Under the pieces are notes generated by a model, which was not told the DNA's origin, did not search any database, and saw only the letters and a list, made by a program, of their open reading frames with translations. A stretch of 64,000 bases of DNA from CALKJP01 sp046299555 (lineage in GTDB: Bacteria; Bacteroidota; Bacteroidia; JACCXN01), in NCBI GenBank assembly GCA_046299555.1, contig JBKBHS010000002.1, positions 310,001 through 374,000 of the forward strand, written 5' to 3'. Of the stretch, positions 19,023 to 28,063 are shown in pieces. Each line of letters opens with the position of its first letter. The stretch's first letter is position 1. A program made the translations under genes and the position numbers.

Positions 19023-19616
19023 ATGAGAACAATCATTCAAATTGTTTTAGCCATTGCCATAGTTGTACTTTCATACCTGATTTATAACAGTATAATGGGG
19101 CGTATAGAGTTTGAAAAAAAAGCCAAAGAAAGAAGAGATGCAGTTATTGAACGTTTAAAAGATATTAGAACAGCTCAATTAGCATATAAAAACGCCAATG
19201 GTGAATTTGCCAAAGATTTTGATAAATTAATCAATTGGATTAAAACCGGTAAAATACAAGTTATTAAACAAATTGGTGATGCCGAAGATTCATTGGCTGT
19301 TGCAAGAGGTGAAGTAATTAGAGATACTATTTACATTCCCGCAATTGATACAGTTTTCTCTGCTACATATTTAGCTAATAGAAAAAACTTTTATTTAGAT
19401 TCGCTACCATATATTCCAAATGCTGATGGTGACAAATTTGAAATTGATGCAGGTGAAATTACTCGAAACAATGTAAAAGTAAAAGTTTTTGAAGTTTTTG
19501 CTCCTTTTAAAAGTGTTTACAAAGGCTTGGAAACTGATAAACACAGCATCAAGCTGGACGATGGATTAAGAGTTGGTTCTATGACAGACCCATCAACCAA
19601 TGGTAATTGGGAGTAA
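19023..19616 (+). CDS. Single-pass membrane protein, pseudopilin-like, unknown function
   Basis: This 197-residue protein opens with one hydrophobic helix (IIQIVLAIAIVVLSYLIYNSIM). A charged helix and a pseudopilin-like stretch follow (RRDAVIERLKDIRTAQLAYKNANGEFAKDFDKLINWIKTGK). The arrangement recalls GspG-like minor pilins without a prepilin cleavage site that I can point to. The rest is soluble and beta-rich (IDAGEITRNNVKVKVFEVFAPF). It is a conserved hypothetical in this phylum, usually next to DUF3822 and rsmD as here. Its coding end overlaps the next gene by 17 bp, which indicates translational coupling. Confidence 0.8.
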   Translation: MRTIIQIVLAIAIVVLSYLIYNSIMGRIEFEKKAKERRDAVIERLKDIRTAQLAYKNANGEFAKDFDKLINWIKTGKIQVIKQIGDAEDSLAVARGEVIRDTIYIPAIDTVFSATYLANRKNFYLDSLPYIPNADGDKFEIDAGEITRNNVKVKVFEVFAPFKSVYKGLETDKHSIKLDDGLRVGSMTDPSTNGNWE

Positions 19617-20472
19617 AATAAAAGCACATACAGAACTGGTTGATGAAAGCTTTGAGCAAAAAGCTGTTGAGCAACTTTGTTTAACTGCCCAAATTACAGA
19701 TTCCTCATTTAGTTTTTCGGTAATAGATTGGACTAATAGCAAACAATTGCTACTAAAAGATTATAGACTTGAAGAACAAGCTAAAGAAATTACATTTATA
19801 AATTTGTTGGAAATTATTTTTGAGCAAAACCAATTGCTTAAAAAACCATACAAAAAAATTTCATTAGGAATATGTAACAGCCTATATACATTCGTGCCTA
19901 CTCCATTATTTGATAGCAAAGCTGCCAAAAAATATCTGCAATTAAATTGTAAATTATCAGAAAATGATGAAATTCTATATGCTTCGATGAAAAACTTGAG
20001 CGCCTATTGCATTTTTGCTTTGGATAAAAAAATAAAATCGTTTTTTGATTATCAATTTATTGGAGTAAAATATTTTCACCAAACACAAATTTTAAGTGAT
20101 GTACTTTTAAATAATTTTAAAAATAAAGAAAACCGTAGCGTAATTATCAATATTAGAAATAACGAATTTGATACAATTATCATTAATAATAAACAAACCG
20201 AACTGATTAATACATTTCAATTTACCACTGCAGATGATTTGCTGTTTCATTTATTATACGTATTTGAGCAATTATCAATTAATCCAGATAAACAAGAAGT
20301 TTTGATTTGCGGAGAACTTTTAAAAAATTCAAGTATTTACGAACGATTAGAAAAATATATTCGACACGTAAAATTTATTAACAGAAACAATAGTATTGAG
20401 TATTCTTATAAATTTAATGAATTACCGGAACATTTCTATTACTCATTACTTAATCAATACCAAGAATTTTAA
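19600..20472 (+). CDS. DUF3822-family protein
   Basis: This 290-residue protein matches the Bacteroidota-specific DUF3822 family, which has an actin/ASKHA-like outline (N-terminal SFSVIDWTNSKQLLLKDYRL, C-terminal VLICGELLKNSSIYERLEKYI). No catalytic motif can be seen. It overlaps the preceding gene by 17 bp, and its stop codon abuts the rsmD start directly. The fixed position before rsmD is known in the phylum, but its meaning is not. Confidence 0.85.
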   Translation: MVIGSKIKAHTELVDESFEQKAVEQLCLTAQITDSSFSFSVIDWTNSKQLLLKDYRLEEQAKEITFINLLEIIFEQNQLLKKPYKKISLGICNSLYTFVPTPLFDSKAAKKYLQLNCKLSENDEILYASMKNLSAYCIFALDKKIKSFFDYQFIGVKYFHQTQILSDVLLNNFKNKENRSVIINIRNNEFDTIIINNKQTELINTFQFTTADDLLFHLLYVFEQLSINPDKQEVLICGELLKNSSIYERLEKYIRHVKFINRNNSIEYSYKFNELPEHFYYSLLNQYQEF

Positions 20473-21009
20473 ATGAGAATTGTAGGCGGTAAATTTAAAG
20501 GCAAACGAATTAATGCCCCTATATTTGACGAACTACGCCCAACAACCGATTTCGCTAAAGAAGCGCTTTTTAATATTCTAAACCATAAAATTGATTTTGA
20601 AAATATTTCCATGCTTGATTTATTTTCAGGAACCGGAAGCATTAGTTACGAAGCCATTTCGAGGGGCTGTTCAAATATTACATGCGTTGAATATCATCCT
20701 AAAAAATGTTTATTTATTCGCAAAACATTAAAAGAATTGAATATCGAAAATCCAAATGTAATTTGTAAAGACGTTTTTAAATTTTTATCAAACTGCTCGA
20801 GTAAATATGATTTAATTTTTGCAGACCCTCCATACGAATTAAAAAATTTAAATGATTTACCGGATTTAATTTTAACTGATATTCTAAATGAAGAAGGAAT
20901 ATTAATTATAGAACACGGCAAAAAAAACGATTTTAGCCGACATAAAAATTTTGTAGAAGTTAGAAACTATGGTAATGTTTATTTTAGTTTTTTTAAAAAA
21001 CTAAAATAA
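20473..21009 (+). CDS. rsmD: 16S rRNA (guanine(966)-N(2))-methyltransferase RsmD
   Basis: RsmD methylates N2 of G966 in 16S rRNA, acting on 30S subunits. This 178-residue protein begins MRIVGGKFKGKRINAP as family members do. It has the SAM-binding MLDLFSGTGSISYEAISRG, followed by the acidic VEYH, and the catalytic ADPPYE at 117-122. The start codon directly follows the stop of the DUF3822 gene. coaD comes 55 bp later, a common rsmD-coaD order in bacteria. Confidence 0.95.
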   Translation: MRIVGGKFKGKRINAPIFDELRPTTDFAKEALFNILNHKIDFENISMLDLFSGTGSISYEAISRGCSNITCVEYHPKKCLFIRKTLKELNIENPNVICKDVFKFLSNCSSKYDLIFADPPYELKNLNDLPDLILTDILNEEGILIIEHGKKNDFSRHKNFVEVRNYGNVYFSFFKKLK

Positions 21010-21064
21010 AATACATTGCTTAATAATATCTTAAAACGTATCTTCGTTATTACTCAATATTAAA

Positions 21065-21523
21065 ATGATAAAAAAAGCTGTTTTCCCTGGTTCGTTCGAC
21101 CCAATTACTATTGGGCATTACTCCATTGTTGAAAGAGCATTACCTTTATTTGATGAAATTATAATTGCCATTGGTGAAAACACCAATAAAAAGTATATGT
21201 TTAGCCTTGAACAGCGTATATCTCATTTAAAACAAGCTTTTGGACACTTAGAAAAAGTTAGCATAATGAGCTATTCAGGATTAACCATAAATTTTTGCAG
21301 AAAAATTAAAGCCTCTTATATATTAAGAGGCTTACGTAATCCGAATGACTTTGAATACGAAAAATCAATTGCTCAAATGAATAAAAGTATGGCAAACGAT
21401 ATTGAAACCATATTTATAGTTACCGAACCAAAATACTCTGCTATTAGTTCAACCATCGTACGCGATATATTGATTCACGGTGGCAATGCTGAACAATTTT
21501 TACCAAAAGGTGTAAAAATTTAA
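21065..21523 (+). CDS. coaD: Phosphopantetheine adenylyltransferase (CoaD)
   Basis: CoaD transfers AMP to 4'-phosphopantetheine, the penultimate step to CoA. This 152-residue protein has AVFPGSFDPITIGH with the TxGH motif His18, the substrate-binding RGLRNPNDFEYE near residues 88-99, and the YSAISSTIVRDI end that contains the conserved ISSTxVR motif. It follows rsmD and lies 3 bp before the thioredoxin-like gene. Confidence 0.96.
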   Translation: MIKKAVFPGSFDPITIGHYSIVERALPLFDEIIIAIGENTNKKYMFSLEQRISHLKQAFGHLEKVSIMSYSGLTINFCRKIKASYILRGLRNPNDFEYEKSIAQMNKSMANDIETIFIVTEPKYSAISSTIVRDILIHGGNAEQFLPKGVKI

Positions 21524-21526
21524 TCC

Positions 21527-22951
21527 ATGAAATTTTCAACAACCATTTTACTCTTACTGTTTTATTTTTCGTTAAATGCTGCAGAAATAAGTATTAGCGG
21601 AAAAGCAGAAGGAATTAAAAATACAGAACTTGATGCCATTATTATTGAAGATTATATAAGTAATCGTGAAAAGCTTTTAGCAACATGCAAAGTTGATAAT
21701 AATGGAAAATTTAATTTAAAAGCTAATCTAAATTATACAACTAAAATAATTTTAAGAGTAAACGATTTAAACGCTTTTTTATATGTTGAACCTAATAAAC
21801 ATTATAAAATTACCATTCCCCAAACCGATACTTTACCTACTGTTGGAAATACTACCTTTATCCCCATAAAAATTGAAAATTCTGATAAAAACGAATTAAA
21901 TTTCAGAATAGCCGAATTTGATAAGCGTTACAATAAATTTATTGAAAAAAATTATTTGCATATTGTACGCAAAACACTTTATAAACCGCTTAAAGAATTT
22001 AAAGCTCAGCTCAACAAAGAATATTCAAACGAAAAAAATACTTTTCTAAAAAACTATATTTTTTATGCCATTGGTTCGCTTGACATAATGGCCAAACGAA
22101 AAAAACAAAATATTTATAACGAATATTTTGATAATAAACCCGTACTATATCATCATCCGGAATACATGAACATGTTCCATCAATTTTATGAAGAACATTT
22201 ACTTCGTTTTTCACTCACTAAAAAAGGTAAAGATGTTCAACAAATTATCAATGCCGGAAACAATTACAGAAGTCTTTTTAGCATAATGGGTAAAGACAGT
22301 TTATTACTATATGATAATATTCGTGAATTGGTTATTTTAAAAGGATTACAAGAAATATATTACAACAAAGATTTTAATCCACAAAGAATAATTTATTTTT
22401 TAAACGAAATAAAAGAAAAAAGTACTTTTAACGAACACAAAAAAATTGCTGCCAATATTATTTATCTTTTAACTCGCTTTAAGCGAAACAATCCTGCTCC
22501 ATATTTTTCGTTTCCTGATGCTACCGGTAAAATAGTTTCTTTAAATGATTTTAGGGGAAAATACGTGTATTTACAAGTATATACTTCATGGTGTACTTCG
22601 TGCATGGAACAATTAATGATGTTTCAGAACTTGCAAAAAAAATTGGGGAATAAAGTTGAATTTATTTCTGTATCGATTGATAGAGATGAAAATTTATTTA
22701 AAAAAATGCTTCCAAAATCGTACAATTGGAAAATTTTACATTGTAATTCCATACGTCAATTTAAAGACGATTATAACATTAAGGCCGTGCCGAGTTATTT
22801 CTTAATTGGACCGAATGGAGAATTTATTGAGGCTTTTACCAAAAGTCCTGACGAAGGGGCAGAATTTATAATTATTAATTATCTTAAATCAAAACAAAAT
22901 TTAAAAGAACAAAGCATACCGGGCGAAAGTGATGTATTAAAGAAAAAATAA
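21527..22951 (+). CDS. TlpA-like thioredoxin-fold lipoprotein or periplasmic protein
   Basis: This 474-residue protein has a signal peptide (ILLLLFYFSLNAAE), a beta-rich N-terminal region of the DUF4369-like kind (ISGKAEGIKNTELDAIIIEDY), a long helical middle and a C-terminal thioredoxin domain from about 325. That domain has YFSFPDATGKIVSLNDFRGKYV and the redox pair in SWCTSCMEQ. The cis-proline region is AVPSYFLIGPNG. It probably reduces or exchanges disulfides of envelope proteins. It is translated 3 bp after coaD and ends 1 bp from a convergent gene. Confidence 0.9.
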   Translation: MKFSTTILLLLFYFSLNAAEISISGKAEGIKNTELDAIIIEDYISNREKLLATCKVDNNGKFNLKANLNYTTKIILRVNDLNAFLYVEPNKHYKITIPQTDTLPTVGNTTFIPIKIENSDKNELNFRIAEFDKRYNKFIEKNYLHIVRKTLYKPLKEFKAQLNKEYSNEKNTFLKNYIFYAIGSLDIMAKRKKQNIYNEYFDNKPVLYHHPEYMNMFHQFYEEHLLRFSLTKKGKDVQQIINAGNNYRSLFSIMGKDSLLLYDNIRELVILKGLQEIYYNKDFNPQRIIYFLNEIKEKSTFNEHKKIAANIIYLLTRFKRNNPAPYFSFPDATGKIVSLNDFRGKYVYLQVYTSWCTSCMEQLMMFQNLQKKLGNKVEFISVSIDRDENLFKKMLPKSYNWKILHCNSIRQFKDDYNIKAVPSYFLIGPNGEFIEAFTKSPDEGAEFIIINYLKSKQNLKEQSIPGESDVLKKK

Positions 22952-22952
22952 A

Positions 22953-23195
22953 TTAGGCCTTTTTTTTCCAAGCATTTAAAAAATTTTGACTCATAATTTT
23001 AAATTGTTCCAATACTTTTTGCTGAAATTCTTCATCAATCATTTTTATAACATTTTCTAATGAGCCTATATCTTCTTTTTTTATTTTATAATACTGTTCA
23101 TACTGTCCGCACTCCATTTTAATCATATATTTTTCGTTCCATATCATGATGGTAATTTTCATATGCGGATGCGGTATTTCAGCTACTATTCGCAT
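22953..23195 (-). CDS. Small conserved-looking protein of unknown function
   Basis: This 80-residue basic protein (MRIVAEIPHPHMKITIMIWNEKYMIKMECG ...) has a predicted beta sheet followed by two helices and ends in a Lys-rich tail. I know no named family for it. It starts inside the end of the next upstream gene (overlap of 10 bp), so the two are translated together. The pair precedes no recognisable pathway genes. Confidence 0.65.
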   Translation of the reverse strand: MRIVAEIPHPHMKITIMIWNEKYMIKMECGQYEQYYKIKKEDIGSLENVIKMIDEEFQQKVLEQFKIMSQNFLNAWKKKA

Positions 23196-23797
23196 TCGTA
23201 ATTGGGTTTTAAAATAAAACTTAGTAATTCATTAAATGGAAGCGCTTGTTGATAAAACCTATCGCTATAAATATTGGATTGTATTTTTAAATATTGAGGT
23301 AAATTGTTTAACAACATTCTTTCAATAATAATATTTCCATAAAGTTGTTTTATAGGTGGATTATTAAAATCATCTGCATTTATTTCCGGTTTTAAAAAGT
23401 ACATTTCTTTAACTTGAACCGAATTTTGAAATTCTTTTATTTTTCTTTCTGAAACCTGCATGCGATAATTAATACTTAAAACAACTTCTTTAAAATAATC
23501 CATCAGCAATCTACTTATCGCTTCATCATCTTTATTATTAAAAATTATGCTTAATGCGTTGGCAAAGTTTGATTCTGAAATAATTATTTGAGGTTTAACA
23601 TTTTTTTCTCCTAAGCGTTTTAACTCGATAGCTTCTGAAATTTTAACCAAAGCACTTCTAGCTTCATTTGATTGTGCCCACTTGTTGTATTGTATTTCTT
23701 CTTTTGATGTGCGTTTAATAGTTTCTAACAACTCCAAAGGCTTATCGGGCTTTTGATTTGTAAAAATTTTTTGAATAATATCATCAAAAAAACTCAT
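23186..23797 (-). CDS. Uncharacterised cytoplasmic protein
   Basis: This 203-residue protein without signal peptide or membrane segment is mostly helical, with a coiled stretch VLSINYRMQVSERKIKEFQNSVQVKEMY. No motif gives a function. It overlaps the small gene at 22953-23195 and lies 5 bp after the glycerophosphodiesterase gene, so it belongs to the same minus-strand transcript. Confidence 0.7.
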   Translation of the reverse strand: MSFFDDIIQKIFTNQKPDKPLELLETIKRTSKEEIQYNKWAQSNEARSALVKISEAIELKRLGEKNVKPQIIISESNFANALSIIFNNKDDEAISRLLMDYFKEVVLSINYRMQVSERKIKEFQNSVQVKEMYFLKPEINADDFNNPPIKQLYGNIIIERMLLNNLPQYLKIQSNIYSDRFYQQALPFNELLSFILKPNYECE

Positions 23798-23802
23798 GCT
23801 TA

Positions 23803-24690
23803 TTATTTTAAAACTTCAATTAATCTGTCGGGATAATTGGTGATTATTCCATCAACACCTAACTTAACCATTTGTTTCATATCTTCAATTTCATTCACAG
23901 TCCAAGTAAATATTTTTTGCCCTCTACCATGTATTTTATCTACTTTGCGTTTATTTAACATTTTAAAGAAAGGATTTATGCCTTGTACAGTTTTATATTT
24001 ATAAATAGTACCTGTTTTTATTCGACTATCAACATGGAGGGGTAAAACAGGAATATTCATGGTTACCAGTTTATGGCATTCTATTGAATTATCAATTGAT
24101 TGAATATTTTTTACAACTTCTGTTTCAAAACTTTGTACAATACACCAACCATGCGCCTTATATTTATCAATTAATTGAACAATCATCGCTTCAATTTCTG
24201 GCTTTTTAGTTTTTACTCGTTTAACTTCAATTAGTAATTTGCACTTTCCGTTTATAGTTTCTAATACTTCTTCCAAAGTAGGAATTTGCTCTCCCTTAAA
24301 TTCTTCTGAAAACCAAGCCCCCGCATCTAATTTTCTAATTTCCGAAAAAGATAAATCTTTAACCCTGCCTTTCCCGTTTGTAGTTCTATCAACCGTTAAA
24401 TCATGCATCAAAACAATTTTTTTATCTTTTGTTAACTGAACATCTATTTCAACCATATCAGCCCCCATAGAAATTGCTTTTTTAACGGCAGCTAAAGTAT
24501 TCTCAGGAGCGTACGCTGATGCGCCTCTATGAGCAATTACTAAAGGTTTATTTATACTTTTTTGCTGAGCCATTATGATATTAATGAATGTTGATGAAAT
24601 AAAAGCCAATATTATGATTATTGTCTTTCTAAAATTTGTGTTTGAAATGTTTCTTTTTTGTTCCAATATGTTTGAATCAGATAGTAACAA
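23803..24690 (-). CDS. Glycerophosphodiester phosphodiesterase
   Basis: This GDPD enzyme releases glycerol-3-phosphate and an alcohol from deacylated phospholipids. VIAHRGASAYAPENTLAAV, MVEIDVQLTKDKKIVLMHDLTVDRTTNG and the closing VDGIITNYPDRL are the family's metal-binding and catalytic blocks. Before them lies a signal peptide-like stretch (TIIIILAFISSTFINIIMAQQ), so it should act in the periplasm. With the ATG at 24690 the protein has 295 residues but overlaps the PAP2-family gene by 73 bp. A shorter start near the hydrophobic stretch is possible, but no ATG is available there before the Met in IIMAQ. Confidence 0.92.
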   Translation of the reverse strand: MLLSDSNILEQKRNISNTNFRKTIIIILAFISSTFINIIMAQQKSINKPLVIAHRGASAYAPENTLAAVKKAISMGADMVEIDVQLTKDKKIVLMHDLTVDRTTNGKGRVKDLSFSEIRKLDAGAWFSEEFKGEQIPTLEEVLETINGKCKLLIEVKRVKTKKPEIEAMIVQLIDKYKAHGWCIVQSFETEVVKNIQSIDNSIECHKLVTMNIPVLPLHVDSRIKTGTIYKYKTVQGINPFFKMLNKRKVDKIHGRGQKIFTWTVNEIEDMKQMVKLGVDGIITNYPDRLIEVLK

Positions 24691-25283
24691 AGGTATGCAA
24701 AAAAAGGAGCTGCCAAAACATCCACACTATAATGTACTTGTTGTTTAACTAATAAAAAAGCAACAATACATGTAATTATATAAAAGTAAATTTTTAATAA
24801 TTTATTATTCAGCATTAAGCCAAACAAAAATAAAGTAGCCGTATGTCCTGAAAAAAATAAATCTTTGTATATAAAACCATCGTATGCTGCTATAGTTTCT
24901 ATAATTGGATCTTGCATTGGAATCATATTTTCCGGTGGCTCAAATGGTAATAGAGTTATGCTGATTAATCTAAAAATGAGTAATAGATTATATGCTTGCA
25001 AGGTTTTTAAAAAATCAATTGGAATTTTAATTAAAAATATAATTCCAAGTGTAATACTAATATAGGTTAAAGTAAATATAAACCATGTATAATTAGTAAC
25101 CGGCAAAATGTATTCTAATAAAGGTTCGTTAAATTTTATTCCTTCTCTCTGCTCATTAATTCGCATAAACCAAGTAAAAAGCAATACATTAATGATGGTA
25201 AAAAAAAGCGTAAATAAACTTTGCTGCTTATAATAATTATTCGATAAAAATTGACGCCAATGAGCAATAATTTCTGAAACCAT
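24618..25283 (-). CDS. PAP2-superfamily membrane protein (sphingomyelin synthase-like)
   Basis: This 221-residue protein has about six transmembrane helices. DLFFSGHTATLFLFGLML and KQQVHYSVDVLAAPFFAYLCYYL carry the conserved histidines and Asp of the PAP2_C type, in which SGHT and HYSVD form the phosphotransfer site. The reaction could be lipid phosphate hydrolysis or head-group exchange. The arginine-containing first motif of classical PAP2 enzymes is not obvious. The 3' end overlaps the GDPD gene, which fits a shared role in phospholipid turnover. Confidence 0.85.
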   Translation of the reverse strand: MVSEIIAHWRQFLSNNYYKQQSLFTLFFTIINVLLFTWFMRINEQREGIKFNEPLLEYILPVTNYTWFIFTLTYISITLGIIFLIKIPIDFLKTLQAYNLLLIFRLISITLLPFEPPENMIPMQDPIIETIAAYDGFIYKDLFFSGHTATLFLFGLMLNNKLLKIYFYIITCIVAFLLVKQQVHYSVDVLAAPFFAYLCYYLIQTYWNKKETFQTQILERQ

Positions 25284-25286
25284 AAA

Positions 25287-25685
25287 TTAAGAGGCGACAG
25301 TATTTCTTTTAACTAATTTAAATTCAAAGGGAACATCTACCATAAAGGCATAATCTTCTCCTACTTCATACATTTCATCTTCTTCGTCTGTATAGCACCA
25401 TGTTACTATTACTTTATTGCCTGTAGATTGAATTTCATTGAGTTTATATAAAATAAATAAAATCATCTTTGAAGATGATATGTTAAAATACTCTAAATCA
25501 AAAATAATATTAGTTTCAGGAAGTGGATTTTGAGCGTATTCATCAAACCATTTTAAAATCGGTTCATAAAAAAGCTTTCCATCTTCAGGAAGCGACTTAC
25601 CTTTAATTGAAAAAATTCCCGCATCTACATCCAGTAATATGGTAGGAAGCTGATCATTTCCCTGAAAATAAAATCTTTTAATCAT
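25287..25685 (-). CDS. SiaC/DUF1987-family regulatory phosphoprotein
   Basis: This 132-residue protein has the DUF1987 core: TPTILLDVDAGIFSIKGKSLPED-like N-terminus, then FYEPILKWFDEYAQNP, and FDLEYFNISSSKMILFIL. The ISSSK segment corresponds to the phosphorylated site of Pseudomonas SiaC, where a SiaB kinase and a SiaA phosphatase set its state. Neither partner is in the window. It is the first gene of the minus-strand run 22953-25685, 3 bp before the PAP2-family gene. Confidence 0.88.
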   Translation of the reverse strand: MIKRFYFQGNDQLPTILLDVDAGIFSIKGKSLPEDGKLFYEPILKWFDEYAQNPLPETNIIFDLEYFNISSSKMILFILYKLNEIQSTGNKVIVTWCYTDEEDEMYEVGEDYAFMVDVPFEFKLVKRNTVAS

Positions 25686-25909
25686 ATAACTTAAAAGTAA
25701 ATTTATATATCACCAACACATTACATTTAATAAATTACGAGCTAAAATAATATTTAAAGCAATTAAAAAATCATAATTTATACAAAAAGCTTATATGCCT
25801 CCCCTTAATTGCTTATAAATAAGGCTTAAAATAAAAATTAGATAATATTATATTGAGCATTTCTTAATGTAATGAATGTATTTTTGAGTGCAATTAATTC
25901 AAATAAGCA

Positions 25910-26020
25910 ATGGAAATTTTTAACCATACTTCGTTTTTAGCGTTTATTTTTATAAGTATTATGCTTTGCTTAAGTTTAATGTTACCAATAGAATTCAAAT
26001 CTGATGAAGATAAAAATTAG
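25910..26020 (+). CDS. Possible 36-residue small membrane protein
   Basis: An ATG-to-TAG frame encodes a short protein with one hydrophobic helix (FLAFIFISIMLCLSLMLPI) and an acidic-basic tail (EFKSDEDKN). It lies alone in the 448-base space between two genes on opposite strands. The composition is typical for a small inner-membrane protein, but I see no clear ribosome binding site, so translation is uncertain. The rest of this spacer (25686-25909 and 26021-26108) is AT-rich with nothing I can name. Confidence 0.35.
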   Translation: MEIFNHTSFLAFIFISIMLCLSLMLPIEFKSDEDKN

Positions 26021-26108
26021 TTGATTAAGTTTCCATTCATCTTATCTGGACTCAATATAAATTTTTAAAAACTGCTTTATGTCATAATTTTTAACAAGGT
26101 CATTTTTT

Positions 26109-26116
26109 TAATTTTG
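26109..26116 (+). promoter_or_regulatory. Candidate -7 box (TAATTTTG) of the peroxidase gene
   Basis: TAATTTTG lies 17 bases before the TTG start at 26134 and matches TAnnTTTG. Confidence 0.4.
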
Positions 26117-26133
26117 CATTAAAATAATGAGCC

Positions 26134-27090
26134 TTGAAAAAGTTATTTATTTTAATTTCAATAATCTCTTTTGTTGCTGCTGCATTTCAATTTAATTCTG
26201 TTAATAAAAAATTACCAAAATCAACAGAAGAATTGGGCGAATTACTTTTTTTCGACCCTATTCTTTCACGCGATTCGAGCATAAGCTGCTCTTCGTGCCA
26301 TAAGCCGGAATTTTCATTTGCTGATAATGTAGCACTAAGTCCTGGTGTTGATGGAAGATTAGGAAACAGAAATACTCCCTCGGCTATGAATATGGCAGGA
26401 AGAAGCTTTTTCTTTTTAGACGGGAGAGCAGCAACATTAGAAGAACAAGCTCTTGGCCCAATAGCCAATCCGGTTGAAATGGACTTGCCCATTGAAAAGG
26501 CTATTGAACGATTACAAGCAAACTCATTTTATAATAAAGCTTTTAAAAAATTTTTTAAAGAAGGAATAACCCCTAAAACCTTAGGTAAGGCTATAGCCGA
26601 TTTTGAACGAACTTTAGAAGGTGGGGCAACACCGTTTGACCGTTGGGCAAAAGGCGAAAAAGATGCCATTTCAGAGTCTGCAAAAAGAGGGCATAAAATT
26701 TTTATTGAAAAAGCTAAATGTTTCGATTGCCATTTTGGACCTGATTTTACACGCGATGATTTTAGAAATATTGGCTTATATAATGGTAATGAATATAACG
26801 ACCCGGGCAGGTTTAATGTAACTCGCGACAGCGCTGATTTAGGAAAATTTAAAGTTCCTGGGCTTAGAAATATTGCCTTTACCGCGCCTTATATGCACGA
26901 TGGTAGTTTTAAAACATTGAGAGAAGTGATTGATTATTATGATAATCCATCAAAATTTGTTAAAGGAAGCATTAATACCGATACCTTAATTACCCCATTA
27001 AACCTAACAGAACAGGAAAAACAAGATTTAGAAGCTTTTTTACTTACACTAAGTGAGCAAAAAAGCATTGAACGTTTTATTAAAAAGTAA
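26134..27090 (+). CDS. Di-haem cytochrome-c peroxidase (CcpA/MauG family)
   Basis: This 318-residue periplasmic enzyme has a signal peptide (KKLFILISIISFVAAAF) and two c-type haem sites, CSSCH at 52-56 and CFDCH at 196-200. It has the family's conserved FFDPILSRDSSISCSSCH, GRLGNRNTPSAMN, and PYMHDGSFKTLREVIDYYD blocks. It should reduce hydrogen peroxide, or oxidise a partner, with electrons from a cytochrome. The start is TTG at 26134. An ATG at 26127 is out of frame, and the TTG gives an intact signal peptide. A second member of the family is encoded at 62289-63350. Confidence 0.95.
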   Translation: MKKLFILISIISFVAAAFQFNSVNKKLPKSTEELGELLFFDPILSRDSSISCSSCHKPEFSFADNVALSPGVDGRLGNRNTPSAMNMAGRSFFFLDGRAATLEEQALGPIANPVEMDLPIEKAIERLQANSFYNKAFKKFFKEGITPKTLGKAIADFERTLEGGATPFDRWAKGEKDAISESAKRGHKIFIEKAKCFDCHFGPDFTRDDFRNIGLYNGNEYNDPGRFNVTRDSADLGKFKVPGLRNIAFTAPYMHDGSFKTLREVIDYYDNPSKFVKGSINTDTLITPLNLTEQEKQDLEAFLLTLSEQKSIERFIKK

Positions 27091-27092
27091 TT

Positions 27093-27953
27093 TTATTCCG
27101 AAACTACAAAAGCTAACTTAGTTGAGGTTTTATTAATTGCTAATCGCGTAATTTTTTTACCACTAAATTCATCTAAAACTGCTAATACGAACCAACTTCT
27201 ACTTTCACCGGGATAAAAACCTAATAATTTATTATTACTAAAACTTAAAATTAACCCATCATTTGTTATGCAAAAATCTTCCGTATTTGTTGGCATTTCA
27301 ATTATTGGAATAATTTCCTCTGCTTTTAAGCATTTTAAAATCCATTTATTATCTATACTTTTATCAACGTAGTATAATTGATTATTTATTGGATTTACAT
27401 AAAGCGTCCTTCCAATTTGTTTATCAATTATTTTTTCTTGTTGCGTTTTTACATCAACCCATCTTAAAGTTTGTGGCTCACCTAAAGCAAAAATTGCCAA
27501 ATTATATTTATTTAATTGTGTAAAATACCCTACTGAATCTACATTAGGCAAATATATTTTGGGAACCTTTTTCTTAATATTGTAACTCCATAATCTTTGT
27601 TTTTCATCTTTTTCAACTTTAACACAAATAACACTTTTGCCATCTAAACTTAAAGTTGGCGAATACTCACTTTCATCGCTGCTTGTAAAAGGCGTTAGTT
27701 TATCTGTATTTATATCATATTCATAAATATCCGATTGTTTACCGTCTCTTATACTGGAAAAAAGAATTTTAGAATTTGAAATTAAATTGGGTTGATTGTC
27801 GTATCCCGCATGGTTACTGATATTTTTAATATTTCCAATAATTGCATAAGTTTCATTAATAGAAATATCTGCCAAAAAAATATCAGTGGCGTTTTGAGCA
27901 AAATGTGTTAAATACCCAAATAAAACTAAACTTAAAAGTAATATTTTATTCAT
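27093..27953 (-). CDS. Secreted PD40/TolB-like beta-propeller protein
   Basis: This 286-residue protein has a signal peptide (LLSLVLFGYLTHFAQ) and propeller blades such as NLISNSKILFSSIRDGKQSDIYEYDI and SPTLSLDGKSVICVKVEKD, which match the PD40 pattern. It probably has five or six blades and works as an envelope scaffold. No enzymatic motif is visible. It is a single gene that ends 2 bp from the convergent peroxidase gene. Confidence 0.8.
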   Translation of the reverse strand: MNKILLLSLVLFGYLTHFAQNATDIFLADISINETYAIIGNIKNISNHAGYDNQPNLISNSKILFSSIRDGKQSDIYEYDINTDKLTPFTSSDESEYSPTLSLDGKSVICVKVEKDEKQRLWSYNIKKKVPKIYLPNVDSVGYFTQLNKYNLAIFALGEPQTLRWVDVKTQQEKIIDKQIGRTLYVNPINNQLYYVDKSIDNKWILKCLKAEEIIPIIEMPTNTEDFCITNDGLILSFSNNKLLGFYPGESRSWFVLAVLDEFSGKKITRLAINKTSTKLAFVVSE

Positions 27954-27982
27954 AGCGCTAAATTTAAAATCACATAAAATTA

Positions 27983-27990
27983 CAAAAATA
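27983..27990 (-). promoter_or_regulatory. Candidate -7 box (TATTTTTG) of the propeller gene
   Basis: TATTTTTG on the minus strand, 29 bases before the ATG at 27953. Confidence 0.4.
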
Positions 27991-28021
27991 CACTATGTGA
28001 ATTTTGTAATTGACTATTTTG

Positions 28022-28029
28022 TATGTTTG
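28022..28029 (+). promoter_or_regulatory. Candidate -7 box (TATGTTTG) of the 28064 gene
   Basis: TATGTTTG lies 34 bases before the ATG at 28064. It is divergent from the box at 27983. Confidence 0.4.
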
Positions 28030-28063
28030 GAACAGATTTTGATTATATAAATTAAAACTTTCT

